Assembly: GCA_009923375.1 (NCBI GenBank)
Contig: RFTO01000071.1
Location: 1-6,211 of the forward strand
Origin: Actinomycetota bacterium
Lineage (GTDB): Bacteria > Actinomycetota > Actinomycetes > S36-B12 > UBA5976
Reading direction: 5' to 3'
DNA: 6,211 nucleotides
Each line of letters starts with the position of its first letter. The stretch's first letter is position 1. Below the pieces are notes generated by a model that was given only the letters and a program-made list of their open reading frames with translations, was not told the origin of the DNA and ran no database searches. Of this stretch, positions 1 through 6,211 are shown piece by piece. A program made the translations under genes and the position numbers.

Positions 1-955
1 CAGGCGCTAGATGCCAGGTGACATCTGCGAACACCGTCGGCGAATTCACACCGATGGAAAAGGAGGCGTTCTCGATGTTCACAATCTTCTTGCCCAACCG
101 AGCCGATGCGGTGCTCGCCAGCGACACTGAGTCGCGAGGTGGAGGCACATCTGCAATCAACGCTTCGGCTGCCGCGATGCGGAACTTCGGTTTACTTGTG
201 CGAGCCGGTGCCCCTCGACGCAACCAGGCTAATTCCGTGCGCAAAAGGTTCTGTCGGCGCTCTTCTGTCACAGCATCACGACGCTGACGCTCGGCCCGGG
301 CCAAGATGAAGGCGGCATAGCCACCTTCATATTTGTGCACTTGGCCGTCCACCACCTCCCAGGTGGTGGCACATGCGGCATCGAGGAACCAGCGATCGTG
401 GGTGACGATCATCGTGGCACTGCGGCGGCGGCTGATGAATGCAGCGAGCCAGTCGATGGCCTCGATCTCCAGGTGATTTGTGGGCTCATCAAGGATCAGC
501 AGGTCGGGATCCTCCATCAACGCTTTGGCCAACTCGGCTTTACGCCGCTGACCCCCCGACATTGAGCCCATCGCCGTAGTCATGCCGAACGGGTAGAGAA
601 CCGCTTGCATCCCCCCGATCAGCCCATCGAGCACATCGCGCACCAAGGGCTTCGATGCCCATGTGTGTGAGGGTGCATCGCCGAATAGGAACTGGCCCAG
701 CAATAGCGCTTCCGGCACACCACTTCGTTGTTGCCCAACCGCACTCACCGTCACGCCGTTGGTGCGGGTGACGCGTCCTGAATCAACCTCGCGCAAACCA
801 GCGAGCACCTCCACCAATGTGGTCTTCCCGCCACCATTGACACCCACGATGCCGATGCGATCATCGTTCATGACTGCCAGCGACACATCGTCGAGGATTG
901 TCCGCGTGCCATACACGATTCGCGCGGCTTCGATGCCAACCAACGGGGTGCTCAC
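1..955 (-). CDS. ABC-F family ATPase (Uup/EttA-like), 3' end beyond window
   Basis: Soluble twin-cassette ATPase with no membrane segments. ABC-F proteins bind the ribosome near the E site and affect translation, and some give antibiotic resistance. 318 residues are visible. The first nucleotide-binding domain is complete: Walker A GVNGGGKT (38-45), signature SGGQ (133-136), Walker B LLILDE running into DEPTNHL (152-162), and switch histidine in THD (H185). A charged linker follows (about 220-260) with ELAWLRRG and ART-K, typical of the Uup-like interdomain linker. The second cassette begins near residue 290 and is cut off before its Walker A. The GTG start at 955 overlaps the ispE stop as GTGA, which implies translational coupling, and a GGGGGA sits 4 nt upstream. 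The frame stays open to position 1. ABC-F membership is clear; the subfamily (housekeeping or resistance) cannot be fixed without the second half. Confidence 0.93.
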   Translation of the reverse strand, partial: MSTPLVGIEAARIVYGTRTILDDVSLAVMNDDRIGIVGVNGGGKTTLVEVLAGLREVDSGRVTRTNGVTVSAVGQQRSGVPEALLLGQFLFGDAPSHTWASKPLVRDVLDGLIGGMQAVLYPFGMTTAMGSMSGGQRRKAELAKALMEDPDLLILDEPTNHLEIEAIDWLAAFISRRRSATMIVTHDRWFLDAACATTWEVVDGQVHKYEGGYAAFILARAERQRRDAVTEERRQNLLRTELAWLRRGAPARTSKPKFRIAAAEALIADVPPPRDSVSLASTASARLGKKIVNIENASFSIGVNSPTVFADVTWHLAP

Positions 956-1917
956 AACATCCCCCGCGTGATGTTTGCTAACGCGCCTGATGCCGGGCCG
1001 CGCGCTTGCAGAACTCGATCGCACACGCCTTCGGACATCAGCGCCACCGACACATCGACCGCAACACCTTCGCCATCGGCGAGGAACACGCATGTAGGCC
1101 CGCTGCCAGAAACGAGTGCACCCACGGCACCGGCTTCTAGCCCCACTGTCAATGTCTTTCGCAACCGCGGACGTAACGCAATAGCTGCAACTTGCAAATC
1201 GTTGACCATCGCCGCACCGATATCTGCCACATCCCCAGACACCAAAGCAGAGATCATCGGCGTCGCCTCATCGAGTGGCGTGAACTCAGTGCTGCGCTCA
1301 CTTCGTAATTCATCGAGCCTGGCGTAGACCCGCGCCGTGCTCAACCCTTCATCGCTGACGGCTAACACCCACCGCATGTTCGCGCGGGATAGCACCGGGC
1401 TCAACTGCTCCCCTCGACCAACACCAAGCATCGTGCCACCGAACAGAGCGAAGGCAACATCTGAGCCGAGTAGCGAGGCGATCTCGATCATCTCGTCCTG
1501 ATCCAGGTTGCCATCCCACAGCTCATCGCAGGCGGCAATCGCAGCGGCAGCATCGGCGCTACCACCGGCCAAACCGGCAGCGATAGGGATTCGCTTGTCG
1601 ATGGTGATGTGCACATCCGGGTCCACATCGAGCCTTTGGGCAACCAGCATCGCCGCCCGCCAAGCGAGATTGGACTCACCACTAGGAACATCTCCGCGCA
1701 CGCCGTCGAGATTGATCGTGACGCCGCGTTCAGCCTTCAGACAACGCGTCACCGTGACTGTGTCGAAAATATCCACTGCATGGAACACGGTTGCAAGTTC
1801 ATGGAAGCCGTCGTCCTTCAGCGGTCCAATCGCCAGGGAAAGGTTGAGCTTTGCTGGTGCATTAACTGCAACCCATTGAACGGATGCAGAGGCATCGCGG
1901 GTGCTGCGGTGTTCCAT
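952..1917 (-). CDS. ispE: 4-diphosphocytidyl-2-C-methyl-D-erythritol kinase
   Basis: GHMP-superfamily kinase of the non-mevalonate (MEP) pathway. It phosphorylates the 2-hydroxyl of CDP-methylerythritol with ATP on the way to IPP and DMAPP. Motifs seen in 321 residues: APAKLNLSL with the substrate-site lysine K23, FHEL with H39 (matching E. coli K10 and H26 with the same offset), the ATP-binding glycine loop PIAAGLAGGSADAAAA (111-126), the catalytic aspartate in GSDVAF (D153), and the third GHMP motif SGSGPTC (270-276). The length is slightly above E. coli IspE, partly from a 13-residue N-terminal extension. The ATG at 1917 is firmly chosen because an in-frame TAG lies 18 nt upstream. It is preceded by the 169-bp repeat-bearing gap and followed by the overlapping ABC-F gene. 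All key residues are present, so it should be active. Confidence 0.97.
   Translation of the reverse strand: MEHRSTRDASASVQWVAVNAPAKLNLSLAIGPLKDDGFHELATVFHAVDIFDTVTVTRCLKAERGVTINLDGVRGDVPSGESNLAWRAAMLVAQRLDVDPDVHITIDKRIPIAAGLAGGSADAAAAIAACDELWDGNLDQDEMIEIASLLGSDVAFALFGGTMLGVGRGEQLSPVLSRANMRWVLAVSDEGLSTARVYARLDELRSERSTEFTPLDEATPMISALVSGDVADIGAAMVNDLQVAAIALRPRLRKTLTVGLEAGAVGALVSGSGPTCVFLADGEGVAVDVSVALMSEGVCDRVLQARGPASGALANITRGML
960..965 (-). promoter_or_regulatory. Probable ribosome binding site of the ABC-F gene
   Basis: GGGGGA on the minus strand, inside the last ispE codons, lies 4 nt before the GTG at 955. It is a moderate match. Together with the 4-nt overlap it supports the GTG start. 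Confidence 0.45.
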
Positions 1918-1927
1918 GATGGGGCAA

Positions 1928-1931
1928 TCCT
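1928..1931 (-). promoter_or_regulatory. Probable Shine-Dalgarno of ispE
   Basis: AGGA on the minus strand lies 10 nt before the ATG at 1917. The spacing is slightly long but acceptable, and it is the only purine-rich match near that start. It lies just downstream of the inverted repeat at 1937-1956. Confidence 0.5.
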
Positions 1932-1936
1932 AGGTA

Positions 1937-1956
1937 GAGGCGTTGTCCGATGCCTC
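1937..1956 (-). repeat. Small inverted repeat upstream of ispE
   Basis: GAGGC and GCCTC form a perfect 5-bp dyad with a 10-nt loop, ending 5 nt upstream of the presumed ispE ribosome binding site. In mRNA it would be a modest hairpin. Its promoter-distal arm in the transcript is close to the ribosome binding site, and its other arm overlaps the first tandem-repeat copy. There is no T-run, so it is not an intrinsic terminator. A functional role is only inferred. Confidence 0.4.
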
Positions 1957-2056
1957 GGGCATTGACCCGTGGTGTGAGGCAGCGCCATCGTGAAAGGCGC
2001 GGCGCCTCGGGCATTGACCCCCGGTGTGACGCGCGGTGCCATCGTGAACGGCGCGG
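1952..2056 (-). repeat. Two tandem copies of a ~52-bp intergenic repeat
   Basis: Copy A (about 1952-2002) and copy B (about 2004-2056) are direct repeats. Both begin with the same 17 bases (GCCTCGGGCATTGACCC on the plus strand) and later share GGTGTGA, GCCATCGTGAA and GGCGCGG. They differ by a few substitutions and a 2-nt indel. Copy A holds two small dyads, CGGG/CCCG around a 6-nt loop and GCGCC/GGCGC around a 9-nt loop. Both are partly degraded in copy B. The array fills most of the only real gap in the window, between rsmA and ispE. I do not recognise the family. It could be a palindromic intergenic element or a local duplication, and no other copy is visible in this window. Confidence 0.8.
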
Positions 2057-2086
2057 TGAGCACCCGTGCAAGTAAACAACCCGGAG

Positions 2087-2932
2087 TTATCCAGCGCTGG
2101 CCGCAAGTCGTACCCACGCATCGATACCGAGGGTTTCGGCACGCGCCTGCGGATCGATTCCCGCCGCCTTTAACGCAGACTCAGCTGCCGCACTACCGCC
2201 GAGCACCCCAGCCAGAGCCGCTCGCAGAGTCTTACGCCGTTGGGCGAATCCAGCGTCAATCAGGGTGAACACCCTCTCTCGGGCAACACCCCACTCACGT
2301 GTCTCGCGGCGGATGAGTACAAGAGCGCTATCGACATTGGGCGCCGGCCAGAACACATTGCGGCCGATTGAGCCGACTCGCTCAACTGATCCGTACCACC
2401 GCACTTTCGCGCTGGGCACTCCGTAGGTCCGCGATCCCGGCCCGGCAGCAAGGCGATCGGCTACCTCTGCCTGCACCATCACCAAGATCGTCGCAATACT
2501 CGGGAATGCCGCAAGAAAATGCAGCACAACCGGCACTGCAACGTTGTAAGGCAGGTTTGACACCATCGCGGTTGGCTCCGGTGCTGGCAAGTGTTTCACC
2601 GAAAGCGCATCTGCGGCGACGACTGCGAGCTTGCCGGCGAGCTGCGGTGCGCGTTCCGCAACTGTCTGGGCAAGACCCGCTGCCAGTACTTCATCGATTT
2701 CGATTGCTGTTACATGTGCGCAGGTGTCCAGCAAGGCCAACGTCAGACTGCCTAGACCAGGGCCGACCTCTGCCACCACGTCGTCAGTGCCGACGCCCGC
2801 GCGCGCGACGATCATCCGCACCGTGTTGGCATCTATGACAAAGTTCTGCCCGCGCTGCTTAGTGGGGATAACGCCGTATCGCGTTGCAAGCTCGCGGATA
2901 TCTCGAGCACCGAGCAAGCGGAGGTCACTCAC
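2087..2932 (-). CDS. rsmA: 16S rRNA (adenine1518/1519-N6)-dimethyltransferase
   Basis: RsmA (KsgA) dimethylates two adjacent adenines in the helix 45 loop of 16S rRNA, a late step in small-subunit maturation, using S-adenosylmethionine. Its loss is known to give kasugamycin resistance. Motifs in 281 residues: GQNF (28-31), SAM motif I EVGPGLGSLT (55-64), acidic AIEID (E78), the D108 adenine-contact region, the catalytic motif NLPYN (126-130), FWPAPNVDSA (194-203), and the C-terminal FAQRRKTLR (229-237). The start is taken as GTG at 2932, giving an N-terminus (SDLRLLGARDIRELA) like actinobacterial homologues and a 19-nt gap from tatD. A TTG at 3016 in the same frame would add 28 residues and overlap tatD by 65 nt, which looks unlikely. 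A GGTGA 4 nt upstream of the GTG may act as the ribosome binding site. Confidence 0.96.
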   Translation of the reverse strand: MSDLRLLGARDIRELATRYGVIPTKQRGQNFVIDANTVRMIVARAGVGTDDVVAEVGPGLGSLTLALLDTCAHVTAIEIDEVLAAGLAQTVAERAPQLAGKLAVVAADALSVKHLPAPEPTAMVSNLPYNVAVPVVLHFLAAFPSIATILVMVQAEVADRLAAGPGSRTYGVPSAKVRWYGSVERVGSIGRNVFWPAPNVDSALVLIRRETREWGVARERVFTLIDAGFAQRRKTLRAALAGVLGGSAAAESALKAAGIDPQARAETLGIDAWVRLAASAG

Positions 2933-2935
2933 TGC

Positions 2936-2963
2936 GTCACCACTGGCCGTGTCACCACTGGCC
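2936..2963 (-). repeat. 15-bp tandem duplication at the tatD/rsmA junction
   Basis: The 13-mer GTCACCACTGGCC (plus strand) occurs at 2936-2948 and again at 2951-2963, a period of 15 bp. On the coding strand each copy reads GGCCAGTGGTGAC. Because the period is five codons, the tatD stop TGA at 2952-2954 is repeated in frame at 2937-2939. The duplication also doubles a GGTGA that resembles a ribosome binding site for rsmA. Confidence 0.85.
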
Positions 2964-3800
2964 AAAGACGGCAAAGGCGTTTGCTTGCGTGCGGGCTGCG
3001 AAATCCGCCACCTCAACGCCCCGCTCCTGCGCCATGAAGCGCACGGTCACCGGCATTAGATACGACCCATTCACCTGACCGCGATGCGGCACTGGCGGCA
3101 AGAAGGGCGCATCTGTCTCCGTCAAGATCAGATGATCTGGCATCACTGCTAAGCCTGCGCGGATGTTGTTGGCGTTCTTGTACGTCACCGTGCCGGCGAA
3201 CGAGGCATACCAACCACGCTGTGCGCACACACCTGCAAGCCACTCATCACCTGAGAAGCAATGAAACACCACTGTCTGCGGCGCTCCATCCTCATCCAGG
3301 ATGCGCACAACTTCCTCGTGCGCATCGCGATCGTGAATCATCAGGGCTTTTTGATGCTTCTTTGCCAACTCGATATGCGCACGAAATGAGCGCATCTGAG
3401 CCTCACGGCCATCCTGGCCGGTGCGAAAGAAATCCAAGCCGGTCTCGCCGATGGCTCGCACTCGCCGATCAGCGGCGAGTTCGTCAATCTGAGCGAGAGC
3501 ATCATCGAGGGCAGCGTCACCGCCGTTGGCGTGTATTCGTGGAGCCTCATTGGGGTGCAAAGCGACGGTCCCGACCACGTCTGGATGGGAGTTCGCCGCC
3601 TGCACAGCCCAGCGCGATGTGACGACGTCCACGCCGACCTGCACCACTTTGGTGACACCCACTGCGGCAGCAACGCTCATGGCGTCGGCCAAGGCCCGAA
3701 CCGGCTCATCCGCCATGGCTAAATCCATATGACAGTGCGCATCCACAACTGGATGCGGCAACGGCTCGGGGGCTGCAGGAGTAGCGGGAAGTTCGCCCAT
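2952..3800 (-). CDS. tatD: TatD-family metal-dependent hydrolase (deoxyribonuclease)
   Basis: TatD proteins are TIM-barrel, two-metal hydrolases of the amidohydrolase fold. E. coli TatD is a 3'-5' exonuclease on DNA and RNA, linked to repair and DNA degradation. The 282 residues carry the full ligand set: DAHCHMD (H22, H24), GETGLDFF (E119), IHDRDAHEE (H156), FHCFSG (H180) and TETDAPFL (D230). The length is slightly above the usual 260 or so because of a proline/alanine-rich N-terminal tail of about 17 residues before the barrel. There is no signal peptide, so it should be cytoplasmic. The ATG at 3800 lies 2 nt after the metG stop and has a GAGG 7 nt upstream within the end of metG, so coupled translation is likely. 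TatD next to MetRS is a widely conserved arrangement. The precise substrate in this organism is not known. Confidence 0.95.
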   Translation of the reverse strand: MGELPATPAAPEPLPHPVVDAHCHMDLAMADEPVRALADAMSVAAAVGVTKVVQVGVDVVTSRWAVQAANSHPDVVGTVALHPNEAPRIHANGGDAALDDALAQIDELAADRRVRAIGETGLDFFRTGQDGREAQMRSFRAHIELAKKHQKALMIHDRDAHEEVVRILDEDGAPQTVVFHCFSGDEWLAGVCAQRGWYASFAGTVTYKNANNIRAGLAVMPDHLILTETDAPFLPPVPHRGQVNGSYLMPVTVRFMAQERGVEVADFAARTQANAFAVFGQW

Positions 3801-3802
3801 GC

Positions 3803-5446
3803 TTACGCCTCGTCCTCAACCAATCGGGGGAATAACGACTCGCCCTTATTCGTTGTGGTGCCCGCAGGCAGCACGCCCCACACGCCTGCTTGATCGATTC
3901 GCTGCAACTCAATTGCTCCCAATGCCGTCTGCCCACCGATCTGCTGCCACAGCGCCACCGTCGATTTCGGCATCACTGGGTGCAGCATCACCGCGACTCC
4001 GCGCAGGCCCTCGCACACCGTGGTCAACACCGCACCCACACGAGCCATCGCCGCATCGGTTTCGGCCTTGGCTACCTTCCACGGCTCCTGCTCGGTGAGA
4101 TAGCCATTCAATGCATCGACAAACTCTTTGATGCCCGTGATCGCTGCGGAAAAATCCAATGTGTCCATCGCCGAGTCTGCAGCGCTTGCCGTCCGCTGCC
4201 ATAAGTGGGCGATCTGCAGATCGGCTTCGGCATATTCGCTTACCTGCGGCAATGCGCCACCGAAGTAACGGTCCACCATCGCAGTGGCGCGGGAGGCGAG
4301 ATTTCCAAGGCCGTTGGCCAATTCGTTGTTGTAGCGCGCTGCCATGTCCTCCCATGAGAACGATCCATCAGCACCAAATTGAATCGCTCGCAGGAAGTAG
4401 TAGCGGAAGGCATCAGAGCCGAACACATCGATGATCTGACTTGGGGCGATGCCCGTGAGCTTGGACTTGCTCATCTTCTCACCGCCAACGAGCAGCCACC
4501 CGTGTGCGAACACCTGCTTGGGTAGTGCCAAGCCGCCCGCCATCAGCATGGCCGGCCATATGACAGCGTGGAATCGCAGGATGTCTTTGCCAACTAGGTG
4601 AACGTCGGCAGGCCAGGTGCTGGCGAACTTCTCAGCACCGGCACCATCGGTGTCGCCAAGCCCAACCGCGGTGGCGTAATTAAGCAGCGCGTCGAACCAG
4701 ACATAAAACACGTGCTCCGGATCCCATGGCACAGGGATTCCCCAGTCAAACGTGGAGCGCGAAACGGAGACGTCTTTCAGCCCCATCTTCAAGAATGACA
4801 GGACCTCGTTGTATGCGCTGCGCGGTGCGACCGCGTCCGGGTTGGCCTCGTAATGCGCAATCAAACGCTCGGCGAAGTCGGCAAGGCGGAAGAACCAGTT
4901 CTCTTCCTTGATCATTTCCACGGGCTTGCTGTGCGTCGGACAACACAAATGTCCTTCGAACTCACCGATGCCGGGCACCAGTTCGTCCTCCCCCATGAAT
5001 GCCTCGCAACCGAGGCAGTAAGGGCCCTCATAGGAGTCCTTGTAGATATGACCAGCGTCCTTCAAGCCCGCAAGGTAATTCTGCACCCGCACCATGTGCC
5101 GCTCTTGTGTGGTGCGGATGAAATCGTCGTTGACAACATCGATGGTGTCTAGCACGGGCAGCCATGCTTGCTCAACCAATTGATCCACCCACACCTGCGG
5201 GCTGACACCGTTGGCTGCGGCGGTGTTCATCACTTTCTGGCCGTGCTCATCGGTGCCGGTGAGGTACCACACCGACTCGCCGCGCATCCGATGCCAGCGC
5301 GTCAGGACGTCACCGGCGACGGTTGTGTAAGCGTGGCCGATGTGCGGGGCATCGTTGACGTAATAGATCGGCGTGGTGACGTAATACGTCTTACCCCGAT
5401 TGGTGTCCATGGGGTCTTGTGTGGGGACATTCGCCGAGGTGCTCAC
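3803..5446 (-). CDS. metG: Methionyl-tRNA synthetase
   Basis: Class I synthetase that charges initiator and elongator tRNA-Met with methionine in the cytoplasm. Over 547 residues it shows YYVTTPIYYVN at the start of the Rossmann fold, HIGH (35-38), TGTDEHG (63-69), the connective zinc knuckle CLGC (C144, C147) with CPTH (C169, H172), WFDALLNY (250-257) and KMSKS (324-328), followed by an alpha-helical anticodon-binding domain. It ends without the C-terminal tRNA-binding (EMAP-like) domain found in E. coli, so it is the shorter bacterial type. The single CxxC...CxxH knuckle resembles the one-zinc Thermus-like form. The start is uncertain: GTG at 5446, 11 nt after rsmI, gives a 12-residue lead, while ATG at 5410 begins 8 residues before the conserved YYVTTPIYYVN. 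Neither has a convincing ribosome binding site. Confidence 0.98.
   Translation of the reverse strand: MSTSANVPTQDPMDTNRGKTYYVTTPIYYVNDAPHIGHAYTTVAGDVLTRWHRMRGESVWYLTGTDEHGQKVMNTAAANGVSPQVWVDQLVEQAWLPVLDTIDVVNDDFIRTTQERHMVRVQNYLAGLKDAGHIYKDSYEGPYCLGCEAFMGEDELVPGIGEFEGHLCCPTHSKPVEMIKEENWFFRLADFAERLIAHYEANPDAVAPRSAYNEVLSFLKMGLKDVSVSRSTFDWGIPVPWDPEHVFYVWFDALLNYATAVGLGDTDGAGAEKFASTWPADVHLVGKDILRFHAVIWPAMLMAGGLALPKQVFAHGWLLVGGEKMSKSKLTGIAPSQIIDVFGSDAFRYYFLRAIQFGADGSFSWEDMAARYNNELANGLGNLASRATAMVDRYFGGALPQVSEYAEADLQIAHLWQRTASAADSAMDTLDFSAAITGIKEFVDALNGYLTEQEPWKVAKAETDAAMARVGAVLTTVCEGLRGVAVMLHPVMPKSTVALWQQIGGQTALGAIELQRIDQAGVWGVLPAGTTTNKGESLFPRLVEDEA
3808..3811 (-). promoter_or_regulatory. Shine-Dalgarno of tatD inside metG
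   Basis: GAGG on the minus strand lies 7 nt before the tatD ATG at 3800 and overlaps the last codons of metG. It supports both the ATG choice and co-expression of the pair. Confidence 0.65.
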
Positions 5447-5457
5447 AAACGCGGAGT

Positions 5458-6211
5458 CTATTGAGGCCCTGCAGACGATTTGGCTGCGAGCACAAGGTCG
5501 TACACATGTTGGCGCGGCAACCCAAGGCGCTTAGCCACATCCGCCACCGCCGTATTTCGGGCGGCGCCGCCCTCTTGCTCATCGCGCACCATCTGCACGA
5601 TCTGCGCATCGCTTCGGGCCGTGGTGCCAGTGAACCCCTCCACCACGATGGTGACTTCGCCGCGCAGAGGTTGCTCCACGATTTTCGCGAGCACGTCATC
5701 CACGCTTCCACGGATGACTTCCTGGAAGGTCTTCGTCAGCTCCCGACACACAGCCACCCGGCGATCACCGTTGAAGGCATCGCGCATCGCAGTCAGTGCC
5801 TCCTGCCCGCGATGCGGGGCCTCGAAGAAGATCATCGTGCGGCGATCACCGGAAAGCTCCGCCAGACGCGACGCCCGTTCACCAGCTTTACGAGGCAGGA
5901 AACCTTCAAAGCTAAAGCGGTCATTGGGCAGCCCGGAGACCGCCAATGCAGCGAGCACCGCTGACGGCCCGGGGATGACATCCACCAACACACCAGCGTC
6001 GAGTGCGGCATTCACCAACCGATAGCCCGGATCGCTCACCATCGGCATACCAGCATCACTGACGAGCACCACTACCTTGCCCTGTTGAATATCGTGGACC
6101 AAAGCGGGCGCTTTATCCGCCTCGACGAAATCGTGGTAGGCGACCACTCGCGCATGTGTGGTGACGCCCAAGACCTTCATCAAATTGAGCAACCGGCGGG
6201 TGTCCTCCGCG
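5458..6211 (-). CDS. rsmI: 16S rRNA (cytidine1402-2'-O)-methyltransferase, 5' end beyond window
   Basis: RsmI adds the 2'-O-methyl group to C1402 of 16S rRNA in the decoding centre, using S-adenosylmethionine; it is a tetrapyrrole-methylase-fold (SPOUT-unrelated) enzyme. 250 residues are visible, and the frame is open to the right edge. They begin AEDTRRLL, which matches the conserved EDTR motif, so only the N-terminal few dozen residues are missing. Visible motifs (numbered from the window edge): SDAGMPMVSDPGY (51-63), IPGPSAVLAAL (79-89), FEGFLPRK (101-108), FFEAPHR (128-134), RELTKTFQEVIRG (156-168), and a C-terminal helical segment AVADVAKRLGLPRQHVYDL typical of the family. A TTG at 6192 lies inside this conserved part and is not the real start. 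It stops with TAG 11 nt before metG. Confidence 0.95.
   Translation of the reverse strand, partial: AEDTRRLLNLMKVLGVTTHARVVAYHDFVEADKAPALVHDIQQGKVVVLVSDAGMPMVSDPGYRLVNAALDAGVLVDVIPGPSAVLAALAVSGLPNDRFSFEGFLPRKAGERASRLAELSGDRRTMIFFEAPHRGQEALTAMRDAFNGDRRVAVCRELTKTFQEVIRGSVDDVLAKIVEQPLRGEVTIVVEGFTGTTARSDAQIVQMVRDEQEGGAARNTAVADVAKRLGLPRQHVYDLVLAAKSSAGPQ

Larger units (their letters stand above)
1918..2086 (-). other. rsmA-ispE intergenic region (169 bp)
   Basis: This is the only gap above 20 bp in the window. From the rsmA stop it holds about 30 bp of unremarkable sequence with a short GCAC/GTGC dyad (about 2061-2070), then the two tandem repeat copies, then the small inverted repeat and the ispE ribosome binding site. 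No T-tract follows any stem, so I see no intrinsic terminator. A TAGGAT at 1927-1932 resembles a -10 box but has no recognisable -35 at the right spacing. The open frames across it are products of the repeat and show no protein family. Confidence 0.7.

Noticed and set aside
941..955. Shared GTGAGCACC at the starts of the ABC-F gene and metG
   Set aside because: Nine identical bases encode the common Met-Ser-Thr beginning; two occurrences at unrelated genes are best explained by chance.
1927..1932. TAGGAT as a -10 promoter element for ispE
   Set aside because: No acceptable -35 lies 16-19 nt upstream, and the hexamer overlaps the presumed ribosome binding site, which would leave almost no leader.
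1952..2056. CRISPR array
   Set aside because: The copies are adjacent with no unique spacers between them, there are only two, and no cas gene is present.
2057..2086. Intrinsic terminator after rsmA
   Set aside because: The GCAC/GTGC dyad is only 4 bp with a 2-nt loop and is not followed by a T-run.
1818..2142. Small minus-strand frames across the rsmA-ispE gap, with a repeated FHDG-type peptide
   Set aside because: The peptide repetition follows from the DNA tandem repeat; the frames overlap the ends of rsmA or ispE out of frame, and no start with a ribosome binding site stands out.
2368..3059. Plus-strand open frames of 142-156 residues opposite rsmA
   Set aside because: The minus-strand frame carries every RsmA motif; the plus-strand products look like low-complexity shadow translation without recognisable domains.
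5419..6025. Two overlapping 181-residue plus-strand open frames opposite rsmI and metG
   Set aside because: They are antisense to strongly conserved coding sequence, show no family motif, and have the arginine/serine-rich composition expected of GC-rich shadow frames.

Overview
This window is a compact run of conserved housekeeping genes, all read on the minus strand. It most likely comes from an actinobacterium. The evidence is the gene order (rsmI, metG, tatD, rsmA, ispE, ABC-F ATPase), which resembles the actinobacterial arrangement known from Mycobacterium (metG-tatD-rpfB-ksgA-ispE), together with GC-rich codon use, GTG starts and actinobacterial-looking protein motifs. The base composition looks moderately GC-rich by eye rather than extreme, so I do not name a genus. 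No mobile element, CRISPR array, tRNA, rRNA or recognisable foreign island is visible.

Reading in the direction of transcription (high to low coordinates): the window opens inside rsmI (16S rRNA 2'-O-methyltransferase, N-terminus cut off at the right edge). Then come metG (methionyl-tRNA synthetase, 11 nt after rsmI), tatD (TatD-family metal-dependent deoxyribonuclease, 2 nt after metG) and rsmA/ksgA (16S rRNA adenine dimethyltransferase, 19 nt after tatD with the start chosen here). The only sizeable gap, 169 bp, carries two copies of a roughly 52-bp tandem repeat. It is followed by ispE (MEP-pathway kinase) and, overlapping ispE by 4 nt, an ABC-F ATPase of the Uup/EttA type that runs off the left edge before its second Walker A motif.

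Four of the six products act on the ribosome or translation: RsmI and RsmA modify 16S rRNA, MetG charges initiator and elongator tRNA, and the ABC-F protein probably acts on ribosomes. IspE makes isoprenoid precursors, and TatD is a nuclease linked to DNA repair and quality control. The tight spacing suggests one or two co-transcribed units, with the repeat-bearing gap before ispE as the only likely place for an internal promoter or processing site. I see no novel multi-gene system. The points worth a second look are small: the tandem repeat before ispE, a 15-bp in-frame duplication at the tatD/rsmA junction that doubles the tatD stop codon, and the lack of an rpfB-like gene between tatD and rsmA.
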